Source of the DNA: DASXMT01 sp963803065
Lineage (GTDB): Bacteria; Actinomycetota; Acidimicrobiia; Acidimicrobiales; RAAP-2
DNA: 64,000 bases
Assembly: GCA_963803065.1 (NCBI GenBank)
Contig: CAWDKW010000002.1
Location: forward strand, 62,001 to 126,000
Reading direction: 5' to 3'
Shown: piece after piece, positions 1 through 8,384 of the stretch
How the letters are laid out: every line of letters begins with the position of its first letter
How positions within the stretch are numbered: position 1 is the first letter of the stretch
Notes under the pieces: model-generated
Told to the model about the DNA's origin: nothing
The model's input: only the letters and a program-made list of their open reading frames with translations
Database searches by the model: none
Made by a program: the position numbers and the translations under genes

Positions 1-1475
1 ACCAGCTGCAGCCCGATCGGTAGGTCGTGGTCTCCCGTCCCGCACGGGACCGAGAGGGCGGGGTTGCCGGTGAGGTCGAACGGCATGGTGTTGGTCGTGG
101 CTCCCATCGAGAGCTGCATCCGCTCGGCCATCTCGCCCGGCCGGGCCCGGCGATCGAGCAGTTCGTAGGCGACGGTTGGGACCGTCGGTGTCATCATCAG
201 GTCCACGCCCGAGAGGGCGGCAGCCGTCTCGCGGCGGAGCTCGAGCCGGAGGTTCTGGCCCTTGGCGATGGGCACGCCCTGGTAACGCGACAGGAGGTGT
301 TCGGTGGTGAGCAGGGTTCCCTTGAGCATGTCGGGAAGATCTGCCGCCTGGAGCAGGGTCTGTGCCGCCCATGCCGCGGTGACGGACGGATCGATCCGGC
401 CCAGATGGCTGAAGCCCATGCCGTACGACACAGCCATCCCGTAGAGCCCGAGGCCGAGGGCCCCGAGGCCGATCACCTTGGAATCGGTCCACAGTGGGAT
501 GGAGACCTCGGTGACCACGGCGCCCAGGTCGACCAGCAGCTTCTGCGCCGTGTCGAAGGCCTCGAGCACGTCGGCCGTGCACCCGGATGCCTCCAGGGCT
601 TCGGTGATGACGCCGATGCGCAGGCCCTCCACCCCGCGCCCGGCCGCGGCTGTGTAGGAGCCGACCGCCGGATCGGTCCGGACCCACTGCGGGTCCCGCC
701 AGTCCGAGCCGGCCATGACCTCGAGCATCAGGGCGTTGTCCCCCACCGTCTTGGTCATCGGGCCGATGTGGTCGATGGTGTGGTCCATGTAGGTCAGGCC
801 GTACGACGGGACGAGCCCGTGGGTGGCCTTCATCCCGACCAGGCCACACCAGGCCGCCGGGATGCGGACGCTTCCCCCTTCGTCGGCCCCGAGGGCCAGG
901 TCGACCAGGCCGGCGGCCACGGCCGCGCCCGAGCCGGATGAGGATCCGCCGGTGGCGAAACCCGGGTTGACGGGGTTCCGGGCCGCTCCGAAGGCCGAGC
1001 CCTCGCCGAGGCCGAGGGCGAGGTCCTCCAGGTTCGTCTTTCCGGTGATCGTGGCCCCGGCGTCGAGCAGGCGCTCGACCACCACGGCGTCCTCGGTGGG
1101 CACGACGGCCGGTGTCCGCCGGCCCCCGTTGGTCGTGGGGATCCCGGCTACGGCGATGCAATCCTTCACGCCGACCGTCTTGCCGGCTAATGGACCGTCG
1201 TCGGCCCCGCGTACCTCGCAGAAGCGGATGAAGGCGTTGTAGGGGTCCTCGCCGGCCAGCGGAACGTGGCCAGGATCACGATAGGGGTGATGAAGCGGCA
1301 CCACCGGCTCGTCCAGCTCCTCGACTCGGGTGTACAGGTCGAGCGATGCGGTCACGGCGGCCACCATGTGATCCGCCTCTGCCGCGTCCAGGCACAGGTG
1401 GTGTCGAGATGCGTACTCGATGACTTCATCCCGGCTGGGGGGTCGCAGGTAACCGACGGCGCGGGTAGGAAACAT
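1..1475 (-). CDS. Amidase-signature family amidase (partial at left edge)
   Basis: A hydrolase of the amidase-signature family, which cleaves C-N amide bonds with a Ser-cisSer-Lys triad; the substrate cannot be told from sequence. At least 491 residues are visible and the gene runs off the window edge. The triad is complete: Lys104 in GKTVGVKDC, the Gly/Ser loop GGSSSGSGAAVA at about 176-187 (cis-Ser), and Ser202 in DEGGSVRIPAA. The last visible residues, GLQL, resemble the motif close to the usual family C-terminus, so little is missing. The ATG was chosen because GAGG lies about 8 nt upstream and the N-terminus (MFPTRAVGYLRP) leads straight into the family. A GntR/HutC regulator sits 105 bp upstream on the same strand, so the two are probably co-transcribed and the amidase may be its target. 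Confidence 0.9.
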   Translation of the reverse strand, partial: MFPTRAVGYLRPPSRDEVIEYASRHHLCLDAAEADHMVAAVTASLDLYTRVEELDEPVVPLHHPYRDPGHVPLAGEDPYNAFIRFCEVRGADDGPLAGKTVGVKDCIAVAGIPTTNGGRRTPAVVPTEDAVVVERLLDAGATITGKTNLEDLALGLGEGSAFGAARNPVNPGFATGGSSSGSGAAVAAGLVDLALGADEGGSVRIPAAWCGLVGMKATHGLVPSYGLTYMDHTIDHIGPMTKTVGDNALMLEVMAGSDWRDPQWVRTDPAVGSYTAAAGRGVEGLRIGVITEALEASGCTADVLEAFDTAQKLLVDLGAVVTEVSIPLWTDSKVIGLGALGLGLYGMAVSYGMGFSHLGRIDPSVTAAWAAQTLLQAADLPDMLKGTLLTTEHLLSRYQGVPIAKGQNLRLELRRETAAALSGVDLMMTPTVPTVAYELLDRRARPGEMAERMQLSMGATTNTMPFDLTGNPALSVPCGTGDHDLPIGLQL

Positions 1476-1580
1476 GCATCAACCTCACTGGTTCAGGTGG
1501 GAACGAGCCCACGAGTGGAACTACAGGACACGAGTGGAACTGCCGGACAGGAGATCGAACGACCGGCGCCGCCGCGGGCG

Positions 1581-2354
1581 TCAGATCGGGTGGCCGTTGT
1601 CGACGCCTCGCCGGGCCCGGGACACGATGCTGTTGCGGTCGCCCCTGCTGGCGACGAAGGCGAAGTTGTAGAGCCGGCCGTCCTGGTCCCTGATCACCTG
1701 CTCCATGGTGAGCACGGCGCTCCCGGTCTCTGTGGAAAGGAGGGAGGCAGTGTGCTCGTCGGCGTTCATGCACCCGATCACGAACTCCGACTCACCGACG
1801 ACCAACTGGGCCCGATCGAGAAGCTCATACCAGCTCTGCCCCAACGGGATCGGCTCGATGGCGATGGCCTCCGGTTCGAGCACGTAGTTGGTGGCGACGG
1901 CGAACACCTCATCGCCGTAGGACGCTACGTACTCGACCCGCATGCATCGCTGGCCGGGACCGGTCTCCAGGCGTGCGGCGACGATGTCCGGAACCGGTAC
2001 CCACGAACGGTCGATCTCATTGGTGCGATGGTGTTCGAAGATGCTGTCTCGTTCGGGGCGGAACACACCGTGGGCCTCGCGCAGCTGTGTCGATGCGGTG
2101 TGGGAGATGACGAAGGTGCCGGTGCCCTGCTGCCGATCGATCACGCCTTCGTGACGCAACATGTTCAGCGCCTCGCGGACAGTGGCCCGGGATGCACTGT
2201 GTGCCACCATGAGCTCCGACTCTCCCGGCAGAAAGCCGCCGGGGTACGCGTCCCAGTGGATGTTGGACCGGATGAGGTCCCGGAGGCGCCGGGCGGCATG
2301 CTCTCGCTGACCGGCCGGAAGTCGTTGCACTCGTCGGGCCGGCCTGGGGTACAT
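1581..2354 (-). CDS. GntR/HutC-family transcriptional regulator with UTRA domain
   Basis: A 257-residue DNA-binding regulator. Residues about 20-85 form the GntR winged helix, with the recognition segment SRATVREALNMLRHEGVI and the wing GTGTFV. Residues about 100-245 look like a UTRA (HutC-type) ligand-binding domain. The family usually represses a neighbouring catabolic operon and is released by a small metabolite. The amidase gene 105 bp downstream is the obvious candidate target; that link is inferred. A near-perfect palindrome overlaps the start codon (see the separate entry), which suggests autoregulation. The ATG used is the only start ahead of the wHTH domain that gives a normal family length. 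Confidence 0.9.
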   Translation of the reverse strand: MYPRPARRVQRLPAGQREHAARRLRDLIRSNIHWDAYPGGFLPGESELMVAHSASRATVREALNMLRHEGVIDRQQGTGTFVISHTASTQLREAHGVFRPERDSIFEHHRTNEIDRSWVPVPDIVAARLETGPGQRCMRVEYVASYGDEVFAVATNYVLEPEAIAIEPIPLGQSWYELLDRAQLVVGESEFVIGCMNADEHTASLLSTETGSAVLTMEQVIRDQDGRLYNFAFVASRGDRNSIVSRARRGVDNGHPI

Positions 2355-2368
2355 GTCTCAGACAGTAC
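2349..2368. promoter_or_regulatory. Candidate GntR operator palindrome over the gntR start
   Basis: The core TGTCT-C-AGACA is a perfect 5+1+5 inverted repeat, flanked on both sides by GTAC (one extra A on the left arm). It overlaps the ATG of the GntR gene. About 30 bp further upstream a second short dyad, GTCTATAAC (2396-2404), resembles the GT-N-TA-N-AC style of HutC-type sites. Either could be the autoregulatory operator; binding is inferred from position and symmetry only. Confidence 0.45.
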
Positions 2369-2552
2369 GGGCGCTGTGTTAACGGCGTTGGACGGGTCTA
2401 TAACGCCTCGGTTACGCCAGTCTTCTCACTGTGATCTCCTGTCCGGCCTGGACGAACCAGTTCCGGCGGCCGGCAAACGCCGTCCACGGCACAGAACCGC
2501 CGCCGAACACCGGCACGAACCCGGCTGCGCCGACAGGTTCGGCATCCCCGCT

Positions 2553-3590
2553 TCAATGGGATCTCGTATCGCCCCGATCCTGCGTGGGATCCGAGGAGAC
2601 GATTCCGTCCAACAATCGATCGGCCGCGTCGTAGGGGTCCAGCTCGCCGGCAGCCAGTGCATCGATCATCGAGGCGTACCCGGCGGTCCCGTGGAGCTCC
2701 ACGATCTCCAGGTCGAGCCGGGCCACGAGGATCTGGTGGAACTCCCGCTCGAGCCGTTCCCGCCTGAGCTTCGCGAGCAGGCCGCTGCCCGTGAGGTAGG
2801 CCCGGTGATCGGCGATGGCGCTCCACAGGTCGTCGACACCCTCCCCGCTCGACGCCACCGTGTCCACGATCGGCGGCCGCCACTCAGCGAGGGCGGTGAG
2901 GTCGAGCATTCCCTCGAGATCGCGGCGGGTCTCCCTGACCCCGGGCCGGTCGGCCTTGTTGACGACGAACACGTCGGCGATCTCGAGCAGCCCGGCCTTG
3001 TTGGCCTGGATGGCATCGCCCCAGCCCGGGTTCACCACCACCACGGTGGTGTCGGTGGCCGACGCCACGTCCACCTCGACCTGGCCCACCCCTACCGTCT
3101 CCACCAGGACCACGGGCAGGCCGGCGGCGGACAGGACCCGCACCGCGTCGGGTACGGCGACGGCCAGTCCGCCGAGGTGGCCGCGGGTGGCCATGGAGCG
3201 GATGAAGACGCCGTCGTCGAGGGCATGGTCCTGCATGCGGACCCGATCGCCGAGGATGGCGCCCCCGGTGAAGGGCGACGACGGGTCGATGGCCAGAACG
3301 GCGACGTCCTGGCCATCGGGGCCGGATGTGGCTTCCGAGGCCTCGGCAGGGGGCCCCTTCTGGCGAACGGCCGCGATGAGCCGGTCGGTCAGGGTCGACT
3401 TGCCCGATCCGGGTGCGCCGGTGAGGCCCACCGTATAGGCGCGCCCGGGCGCCCGGTAGGCCAGATGGGCCACCTGGCGGGACCGCTCCCCACCACGCTC
3501 GACATAGGACAGCAGTCGTGCCAAGGCCACCCGATCGCCATCCTGGGCGGCGGCGAGCAGAGCAGAGGGAGCGGTGGGGCGGGTGGACAT
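2553..3590 (-). CDS. meaB: MeaB/ArgK-type P-loop GTPase (methylmalonyl-CoA mutase chaperone)
   Basis: A 345-residue G3E-type GTPase that protects and reloads adenosylcobalamin-dependent methylmalonyl-CoA mutase. The Walker A motif GAPGSGKSTL is at about 58-67, followed by the MeaB signatures DPSSPFTGGAILGDRVRM, HLGGLA and ETVGVGQ, and the base-specificity motif VVNKADRPG. The start MSTRPTAPS was preferred over a longer upstream reading, which would be Pro/Arg-rich and overlap murA. The murA stop lies 52 bp upstream on the same strand. The mutase genes themselves are not in the window, although in many actinobacteria meaB follows them directly, so here the gene is separated from its partner. 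Confidence 0.95.
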   Translation of the reverse strand: MSTRPTAPSALLAAAQDGDRVALARLLSYVERGGERSRQVAHLAYRAPGRAYTVGLTGAPGSGKSTLTDRLIAAVRQKGPPAEASEATSGPDGQDVAVLAIDPSSPFTGGAILGDRVRMQDHALDDGVFIRSMATRGHLGGLAVAVPDAVRVLSAAGLPVVLVETVGVGQVEVDVASATDTTVVVVNPGWGDAIQANKAGLLEIADVFVVNKADRPGVRETRRDLEGMLDLTALAEWRPPIVDTVASSGEGVDDLWSAIADHRAYLTGSGLLAKLRRERLEREFHQILVARLDLEIVELHGTAGYASMIDALAAGELDPYDAADRLLDGIVSSDPTQDRGDTRSH

Positions 3591-3642
3591 GAGTTCCGAG
3601 AGCGTATCCGGGCGCTGGTGGGTCCCCGGGGGCCGGCCGCGG

Positions 3643-4929
3643 TCAGTCGCTTCGGGAGACCTTGGCGCCCAGCGACGACAGCTTGCCGGCAAAGTCCTCG
3701 TAGCCCCGGTCCACGTGGTGGGCGTCCGAGACGATCGTCTCCCCTTCGGCCGCCAATCCGGCCAGCACCAGCGCGGCGCCGGCCCGGATGTCCGACGACC
3801 GCACGGGGGCGCCCGACAGCCGAGGGACACCACGCACCACGGCGTGATGTCCCTCAGTCCGGATGTCCGCACCCATCCGCCGCAATTCGTCCACGTAGCG
3901 GAACCGACCGGAGAAGAGGTTCTCGGTCACGATGCCCACCCCGTCGGCCACGGTGAGCAAGGTGACCACCAGAGGCTTGTAGTCGGTGGCTACGCCGGGA
4001 TACGGCAACGTGGCGATGTCCACCGGCCGGAGCCGCACGGACGGGTCGCGCTCGGCCCGCAGCCCGTCGGGGTCCTGGGTGATGTGCATGCCCATCTGGG
4101 TCAGCTTCCGGATCAGCATGTCCATGTGGTCGGCCCGTGCATCCTCCACGACGACGTCACCGCCGGCCAGGCCCGCTGCGGCCAGGAAGGTGGCGGAGAC
4201 CACCCGGTCGGCCACCACCTGGTGGCGGGCGGGTTGGAGACTGTCGACGCCCTCCACCTCGATGCGGGAGGTGCCCGCACCCTTGACCCGTGCCCCCATG
4301 CCGTTGAGGAACGCAGCCAGGTCGCAGAGCTCGGGCTCGCGAGCCGCGTTCTCGATCACCGTGGTGCCCTTGGCCAGCACCGCAGCCATGAGGACGTTGT
4401 CGGTCGCCGTGTGGCTTGGGTACTCGAGGACGACGCGGGTCCCCACCAGTCGGGGCCTCGACGCCACCGTGCTCTCCACGGTTCCCTCGACGTACCCGTG
4501 GGACGACTCGAACGCCGCGCCCAGGGCCTCAAGGGCATGCAGGTGCATGTCGATCGGGCGGTGGCCGAAGTCGTCCCCGCCGGGCATGGACACCCTGGCC
4601 CGGCCGTGCCGGGCCAGGAGCGGCCCCAGTACGACCACGGAGGCCCGCATCTTCTCCACCAGGTCGTAGGGTGCCTCGGGCAGGACGTCGACGGGGGTGT
4701 CCACCACCAGCTCGTCGGGCGTCGCCCCACGGGTGACGGTGACGCCCATGGCCGTGAGGACCTCGCCCATGATCTCGACGTCGGTGATCTGGGGCACGTT
4801 GGTGAGCACGTGTCGACCGTCGGCCAGCAGACAGGCGGCCATGAGCTTGAGCGCCGAATTCTTGGCCCCCCCGGCCCGGACGGTCCCCGACAGTGGACCG
4901 TTGGGCGCCACCACGAACCGGTCCATCAT
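3643..4929 (-). CDS. murA: UDP-N-acetylglucosamine 1-carboxyvinyltransferase MurA
   Basis: Catalyses the first committed step of peptidoglycan synthesis: transfer of enolpyruvate from PEP to UDP-GlcNAc, in the cytoplasm. The protein is 427-428 residues, normal for the family. Lys22 in GGAKNSALK is the conserved UDP-GlcNAc/PEP lysine. The catalytic-loop position that is Cys115 in E. coli (PGGC) is Asp118 here (PGGDDFGHRPIDMH), the same substitution found in mycobacteria, which blocks alkylation by fosfomycin. The start is MMDRFVVAPNG or the second Met; a reading from 5037 would add a non-family, Cys-containing N-terminal stretch. It is divergent from glpX. Confidence 0.96.
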   Translation of the reverse strand: MMDRFVVAPNGPLSGTVRAGGAKNSALKLMAACLLADGRHVLTNVPQITDVEIMGEVLTAMGVTVTRGATPDELVVDTPVDVLPEAPYDLVEKMRASVVVLGPLLARHGRARVSMPGGDDFGHRPIDMHLHALEALGAAFESSHGYVEGTVESTVASRPRLVGTRVVLEYPSHTATDNVLMAAVLAKGTTVIENAAREPELCDLAAFLNGMGARVKGAGTSRIEVEGVDSLQPARHQVVADRVVSATFLAAAGLAGGDVVVEDARADHMDMLIRKLTQMGMHITQDPDGLRAERDPSVRLRPVDIATLPYPGVATDYKPLVVTLLTVADGVGIVTENLFSGRFRYVDELRRMGADIRTEGHHAVVRGVPRLSGAPVRSSDIRAGAALVLAGLAAEGETIVSDAHHVDRGYEDFAGKLSSLGAKVSRSD

Positions 4930-5066
4930 CGCTCGGCGACAGCGGATCGGGTTGCTGACGGCGCAGTCGCCCTGGGGGCAGTCGCCAAGGCCGAAGGGGC
5001 GGTCAGGGCGGGGGTCGTCGGAGATGACATCGGTCAAGTATGCCCTGTCGGATCACGGGAACCGGT

Positions 5067-5117
5067 GACTACGCACTGTGGCTTCTCTGCCGATTTGCGA
5101 CTACGCGCAGTGGCTTC
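5067..5117. repeat. Imperfect 19-bp direct repeat between murA and glpX
   Basis: Two copies of GACTACGC-N-C-N-GTGGCTTC (5067-5085 and 5099-5117, 17 of 19 positions identical) are 32 bp apart, three helical turns, in the roughly 300 bp divergent region. No coding explanation was seen. It could be a paired regulator site for murA or glpX, or a chance duplication. Confidence 0.5.
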
Positions 5118-5205
5118 AGGGTGGGCAGGTGGGACGGGGATCACCACGGGAAAGCGAAGGGGACTGGCCCGCCACGGCGGCGAGCGGGTCTGTCGGCTCG
5201 GAGCC

Positions 5206-5217
5206 CAGCAACTATCG
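5206..5217 (+). promoter_or_regulatory. Candidate -10 region of glpX
   Basis: TATCGT ends about 9 nt before the GTG start of glpX, with TGTCGG 16 bp upstream as a possible -35. The short distance would give a leaderless or nearly leaderless mRNA, which is common in actinobacteria. This rests on motif and position only. Confidence 0.3.
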
Positions 5218-5226
5218 TCGTCATTC

Positions 5227-6222
5227 GTGACCGTCTCTTCGCAAGCGCCCGATCGCAACCTGGCCATGGAGCTCGTCCGGGTCACGGAAGCCGCCGCTCT
5301 CGCTGCTTCCCGCTGGATGGGTCGGGGGGACAAGGAGGGGGCCGACGGCGCGGCGGTGAACGCCATGCGCATCGTGCTCTCCTCCATCGCCATGGACGGT
5401 GTGGTGGTCATCGGCGAGGGCGAGAAGGACAAAGCCCCGATGCTCTACAACGGCGAGCGGATCGGCGACGGCACCCCGCCCAAGGCCGACATCGCCGTCG
5501 ACCCTATCGACGGGACGACGCCCACGGCCCTCGGGCGGGGTGGAGCCCTGGCGGTCATCGCCGTGTCCGAAGAAGGGACGATGTTCGACCCCGGACCCTG
5601 CGTCTATATGGAGAAGTTGGCGGTCGGGCCCCGCGCCGTCGGGGCCATCGACATCACCCGCCCCATCGAGGACAACCTCGAAGCCGTGGCCAAGGCCAAG
5701 GGGACCTCGGTCCGGGACGTGACCGCGGTGATCCTCGATCGTCCCCGCCACGAGGACATGATCGCCGACATCCGGGCCACGGGGGCCCGCATCCGGCTCA
5801 TCACGGACGGGGACGTGGCCGGCGCCATTGCCACCGCCTGGCCCGAATCCGGCGTCGACATCCTCTTCGGCGTGGGGGGCACCCCCGAGGGTGTGATCGC
5901 CGCCGCCGCGCTGAAGAGCATGGGAGGTGAGATCCAGGGCCGCCTCTGGCCGAGGGACGACGAGGAGCGCCAGGCCGCCATCGACGTCGGCTACGACATC
6001 GACCAGGTCCTCACCACCGACGACCTGGTGCGAGGGGACAACTGCTTCTTCGCCGCCACCGGGATCACCGACGGCGAGCTTCTCCACGGGGTCCGGTACA
6101 ACGAGCTGGGGGCGACCACCCAATCCCTCGTGATGCGGTCGAAATCGGGGACGGTCCGACTCATCTCGGCCATGCACCCGCTCCACAAGCTGAGCGAGTA
6201 CAGCGCCATCGAGTTCGGCTAG
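5227..6222 (+). CDS. glpX: Class II fructose-1,6-bisphosphatase GlpX
   Basis: Hydrolyses fructose 1,6-bisphosphate to fructose 6-phosphate in gluconeogenesis. It is the class II (GlpX, lithium-sensitive, metal-dependent) enzyme that serves as the main FBPase in many actinobacteria. 331 residues, close to the family norm. The N-terminus PDRNLAMELVRVTEAAALAA, the metal-binding signature DPIDGTT, GEGEKDKAP and the FGVGGTPEGV segment are characteristic. The start is a GTG; nothing upstream looks like the family and the candidate -10 box is just ahead. It ends 12 bp before the convergent end of atpC. Confidence 0.95.
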   Translation: MTVSSQAPDRNLAMELVRVTEAAALAASRWMGRGDKEGADGAAVNAMRIVLSSIAMDGVVVIGEGEKDKAPMLYNGERIGDGTPPKADIAVDPIDGTTPTALGRGGALAVIAVSEEGTMFDPGPCVYMEKLAVGPRAVGAIDITRPIEDNLEAVAKAKGTSVRDVTAVILDRPRHEDMIADIRATGARIRLITDGDVAGAIATAWPESGVDILFGVGGTPEGVIAAAALKSMGGEIQGRLWPRDDEERQAAIDVGYDIDQVLTTDDLVRGDNCFFAATGITDGELLHGVRYNELGATTQSLVMRSKSGTVRLISAMHPLHKLSEYSAIEFG

Positions 6223-6234
6223 GCCCCCGGCCGC

Positions 6235-6771
6235 TCAGGCGTTGGCGCTGGTCGTGGCGCCGGCTGCCTCGATTCGGACTTCGGCCCGACGGACGGCCGC
6301 CTCGGCCGCCACCATCTCAGCATCGACCTCGTCGCCTTCGGCCGAGGAACTCCTCCCCGATGCGGCGGTGAGGTCCGCCACCCTGGCCTGGCCAGCCTCG
6401 AGGGCGGCGCGGGCCCGCTCGACGTCGATCTCGTCCGACAGCTCGGACACGCTGGCCAGCACGGTGACCCGCGTGCCGGTCTCGCCGTCGCCCGAGGCGT
6501 CGGTTCCCGGCGGGCCCTCGACGCGGTCCTCGTCTTCGAGCTGTTCGACCTGGACGAACCCGCCGTGGACGGCGAGCCGCTCCTCGTCGTCGCCCTCGCG
6601 GACCACGCGTACGACGCAGGGGACGACAGCACCGATCAACGGGGTGTGCCCGTCGAGGAAGGTGATGTCGCCCTCGTCGGTCCGCATGATGACCTGCTCG
6701 GCCGAGCCGGTGAGCAACACCCGATCGGGTGCCAGCACCTGTACCGCGAAGCGTTTGTCGTCGTCAGCCAT
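6235..6771 (-). CDS. atpC: ATP synthase F1 epsilon subunit
   Basis: Epsilon subunit of the F1 central stalk, which couples rotation to catalysis and acts as an intrinsic inhibitor. The N-terminal beta-sandwich is clear (VQVLAPDRVLLTGSAEQVIMRT, GDITFLDGHTPLIGAV), and the C-terminal helices are rich in Glu, Arg and Ala (VERARAALEAGQARVADL). At 178 residues it is about 40 longer than most epsilon subunits; an acidic insert (EDEDRVEGPPGTDASGDGET) lies between beta strands and the tail is Ala-rich. It is the last gene of the atp operon, 18 bp after atpD. Confidence 0.95.
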   Translation of the reverse strand: MADDDKRFAVQVLAPDRVLLTGSAEQVIMRTDEGDITFLDGHTPLIGAVVPCVVRVVREGDDEERLAVHGGFVQVEQLEDEDRVEGPPGTDASGDGETGTRVTVLASVSELSDEIDVERARAALEAGQARVADLTAASGRSSSAEGDEVDAEMVAAEAAVRRAEVRIEAAGATTSANA

Positions 6772-6789
6772 CGTTCGGCGCCGGTCCGA

Positions 6790-8235
6790 TCACTCGGACT
6801 CGAGCGAGTGGGCCTTGGCCAGCACGGATTCGGCCCCGCCGACGTTCAGGAAGGCTTGTTCGGGGACCTCGTCGAGCTCGCCGTTGACCAGTGCCTCGAA
6901 GGACTCCACCGTCTCCTCGATCGGAACCGTGACCCCCTTGAGCCCGGTGAAGACCTCGCCCACGTTGAACGGCTGGGACAAGAAGCGCTGGATCTTCCGA
7001 GCCCGGTAGACGGTGACCCGGTCCTCCTCGGACAGCTCGTCGAGACCCAGGATGGCGATGATGTCCTGCAGCTCCCGGTAGCGCTGGAGCACGCTCTGGA
7101 CCCGGCGGGCCACGTTGTAGTGGCGCTCACCCACCACCTCGGGGGCAAGGATGTTCGACGTCGAGGTGAGCGGGTCGACCGCCGGGTAGATACCCAGCGA
7201 CGCGATGTCCCGGGAGAGCTCAGTGGTGGCGTCGAGATGGGTGAAGGTGGTGAACGGCGCCGGGTCGGTGTAGTCGTCCGCCGGCACGTAGACCGCCTGG
7301 AGGGAGGTGATCGAGCGGCCCCGGGTCGAGGTGATCCGCTCCTGGAGCTCGCCCATCTCGTCGGCCAGGGTGGGCTGGTAGCCCACGGCCGACGGCATCC
7401 GGCCGAGGAGGGTCGACACCTCCGAGCCGGCCTGGACGAAGCGGAAGATGTTGTCCACGAACAACAGCACGTCCTGGTTCTTCACGTCCCGGAAGTACTC
7501 GGCCATGGTCAGCGCGGCGAGAGCCACCCGGAGGCGGACACCAGGCGGCTCGTCCATCTGCCCGTAGACGAGGGCAGCCTTCTCGATGACCCCCGACTCC
7601 TGCATCTCGAGCCAGAGGTCGGTGCCCTCACGGGTGCGCTCGCCCACCCCGGCGAACACGGACACGCCGCCGTGGTTGATGGCCACCCGGTTGATCATCT
7701 CCTGGATGAGCACGGTCTTCCCGACACCGGCTCCACCGAAGAGACCGATCTTCCCACCCTGCACGTAGGGCTCCAGGAGGTCGATGACCTTGATGCCGGT
7801 CTCGAACATGACCGACCGGGGCTCGAGCGTGTCGAAGGCCGGCGCCTCCCGGTGGATGTCCCAGTGGTCCTCGGCCTCGCCGATCGAAGCGGTGTCGAGG
7901 GGCTCGCCCAGCACGTTGAAGACGTGACCGAGGACGGCGTCGCCCACCGGGACCCGCAGGCCGTGTCCCAGGTTGTGGACGACGGCGCCTCGGGTGAGGC
8001 CGTCGGTTGGCTTGAGGCACACACAGCGCACCCGGCCGTCACCGATCTGCTGGGCCACCTCGGCGGTGACCACGATCGTGTCGTCGTCGAGCTGGACCTC
8101 GACCGTGACGGCGGTGTTGATCTCGGGCAGAGAATGGGGCGGGAACTCCACGTCGATGACCGGGCCGGCGATGGCGACGACCCGTCCGGTGGGAAGGCTC
8201 TCGGTCTTCGTGGGCTCAGGGGCGGTGGTGGTCAT
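6790..8235 (-). CDS. atpD: ATP synthase F1 beta subunit
   Basis: Catalytic beta subunit of F1. It has the P-loop GGAGVGKTV, the catalytic Glu in GVGERTREG, and the family signature PAVDPLTSTS. 481 residues, near the norm. The N-terminus has a short extension before GRVVAIAGPVIDVEFP. The start ATG has GGGAG upstream. The gap from atpG is about 150 bp, unusual within this otherwise tight operon, and holds short tandem repeats. Confidence 0.98.
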   Translation of the reverse strand: MTTTAPEPTKTESLPTGRVVAIAGPVIDVEFPPHSLPEINTAVTVEVQLDDDTIVVTAEVAQQIGDGRVRCVCLKPTDGLTRGAVVHNLGHGLRVPVGDAVLGHVFNVLGEPLDTASIGEAEDHWDIHREAPAFDTLEPRSVMFETGIKVIDLLEPYVQGGKIGLFGGAGVGKTVLIQEMINRVAINHGGVSVFAGVGERTREGTDLWLEMQESGVIEKAALVYGQMDEPPGVRLRVALAALTMAEYFRDVKNQDVLLFVDNIFRFVQAGSEVSTLLGRMPSAVGYQPTLADEMGELQERITSTRGRSITSLQAVYVPADDYTDPAPFTTFTHLDATTELSRDIASLGIYPAVDPLTSTSNILAPEVVGERHYNVARRVQSVLQRYRELQDIIAILGLDELSEEDRVTVYRARKIQRFLSQPFNVGEVFTGLKGVTVPIEETVESFEALVNGELDEVPEQAFLNVGGAESVLAKAHSLESE

Positions 8236-8276
8236 GAGCGGATGGCTCCCTTGGTGTCGTCAGTCGGTGCTGTGCT

Positions 8277-8309
8277 GGTGCATCGGTGCTGTGTGGTGCA
8301 TCGGTGCTG
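8277..8309. repeat. Short tandem repeat in the atpG-atpD gap
   Basis: Two identical 15-mers (GGTGCATCGGTGCTG) start 18 bp apart, preceded by a degenerate third copy (CGGTGCTGTGCT). They occupy the only sizeable gap of the F1 part of the operon. No hairpin or T-run accompanies them. Confidence 0.6.
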
Positions 8310-8384
8310 GGTCGTCCCGTCGATGCCGGGGTGGTGTGGTTCTGGATGTGGCATGGGCTCACGCGCCGAGGCTCGGAGCATCGC

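Noticed and set aside
1266..3956. Plus-strand open frame of about 900 codons opposite amidase, GntR, meaB and murA
   Set aside because: It spans several well-recognised genes on the other strand and resembles no protein.
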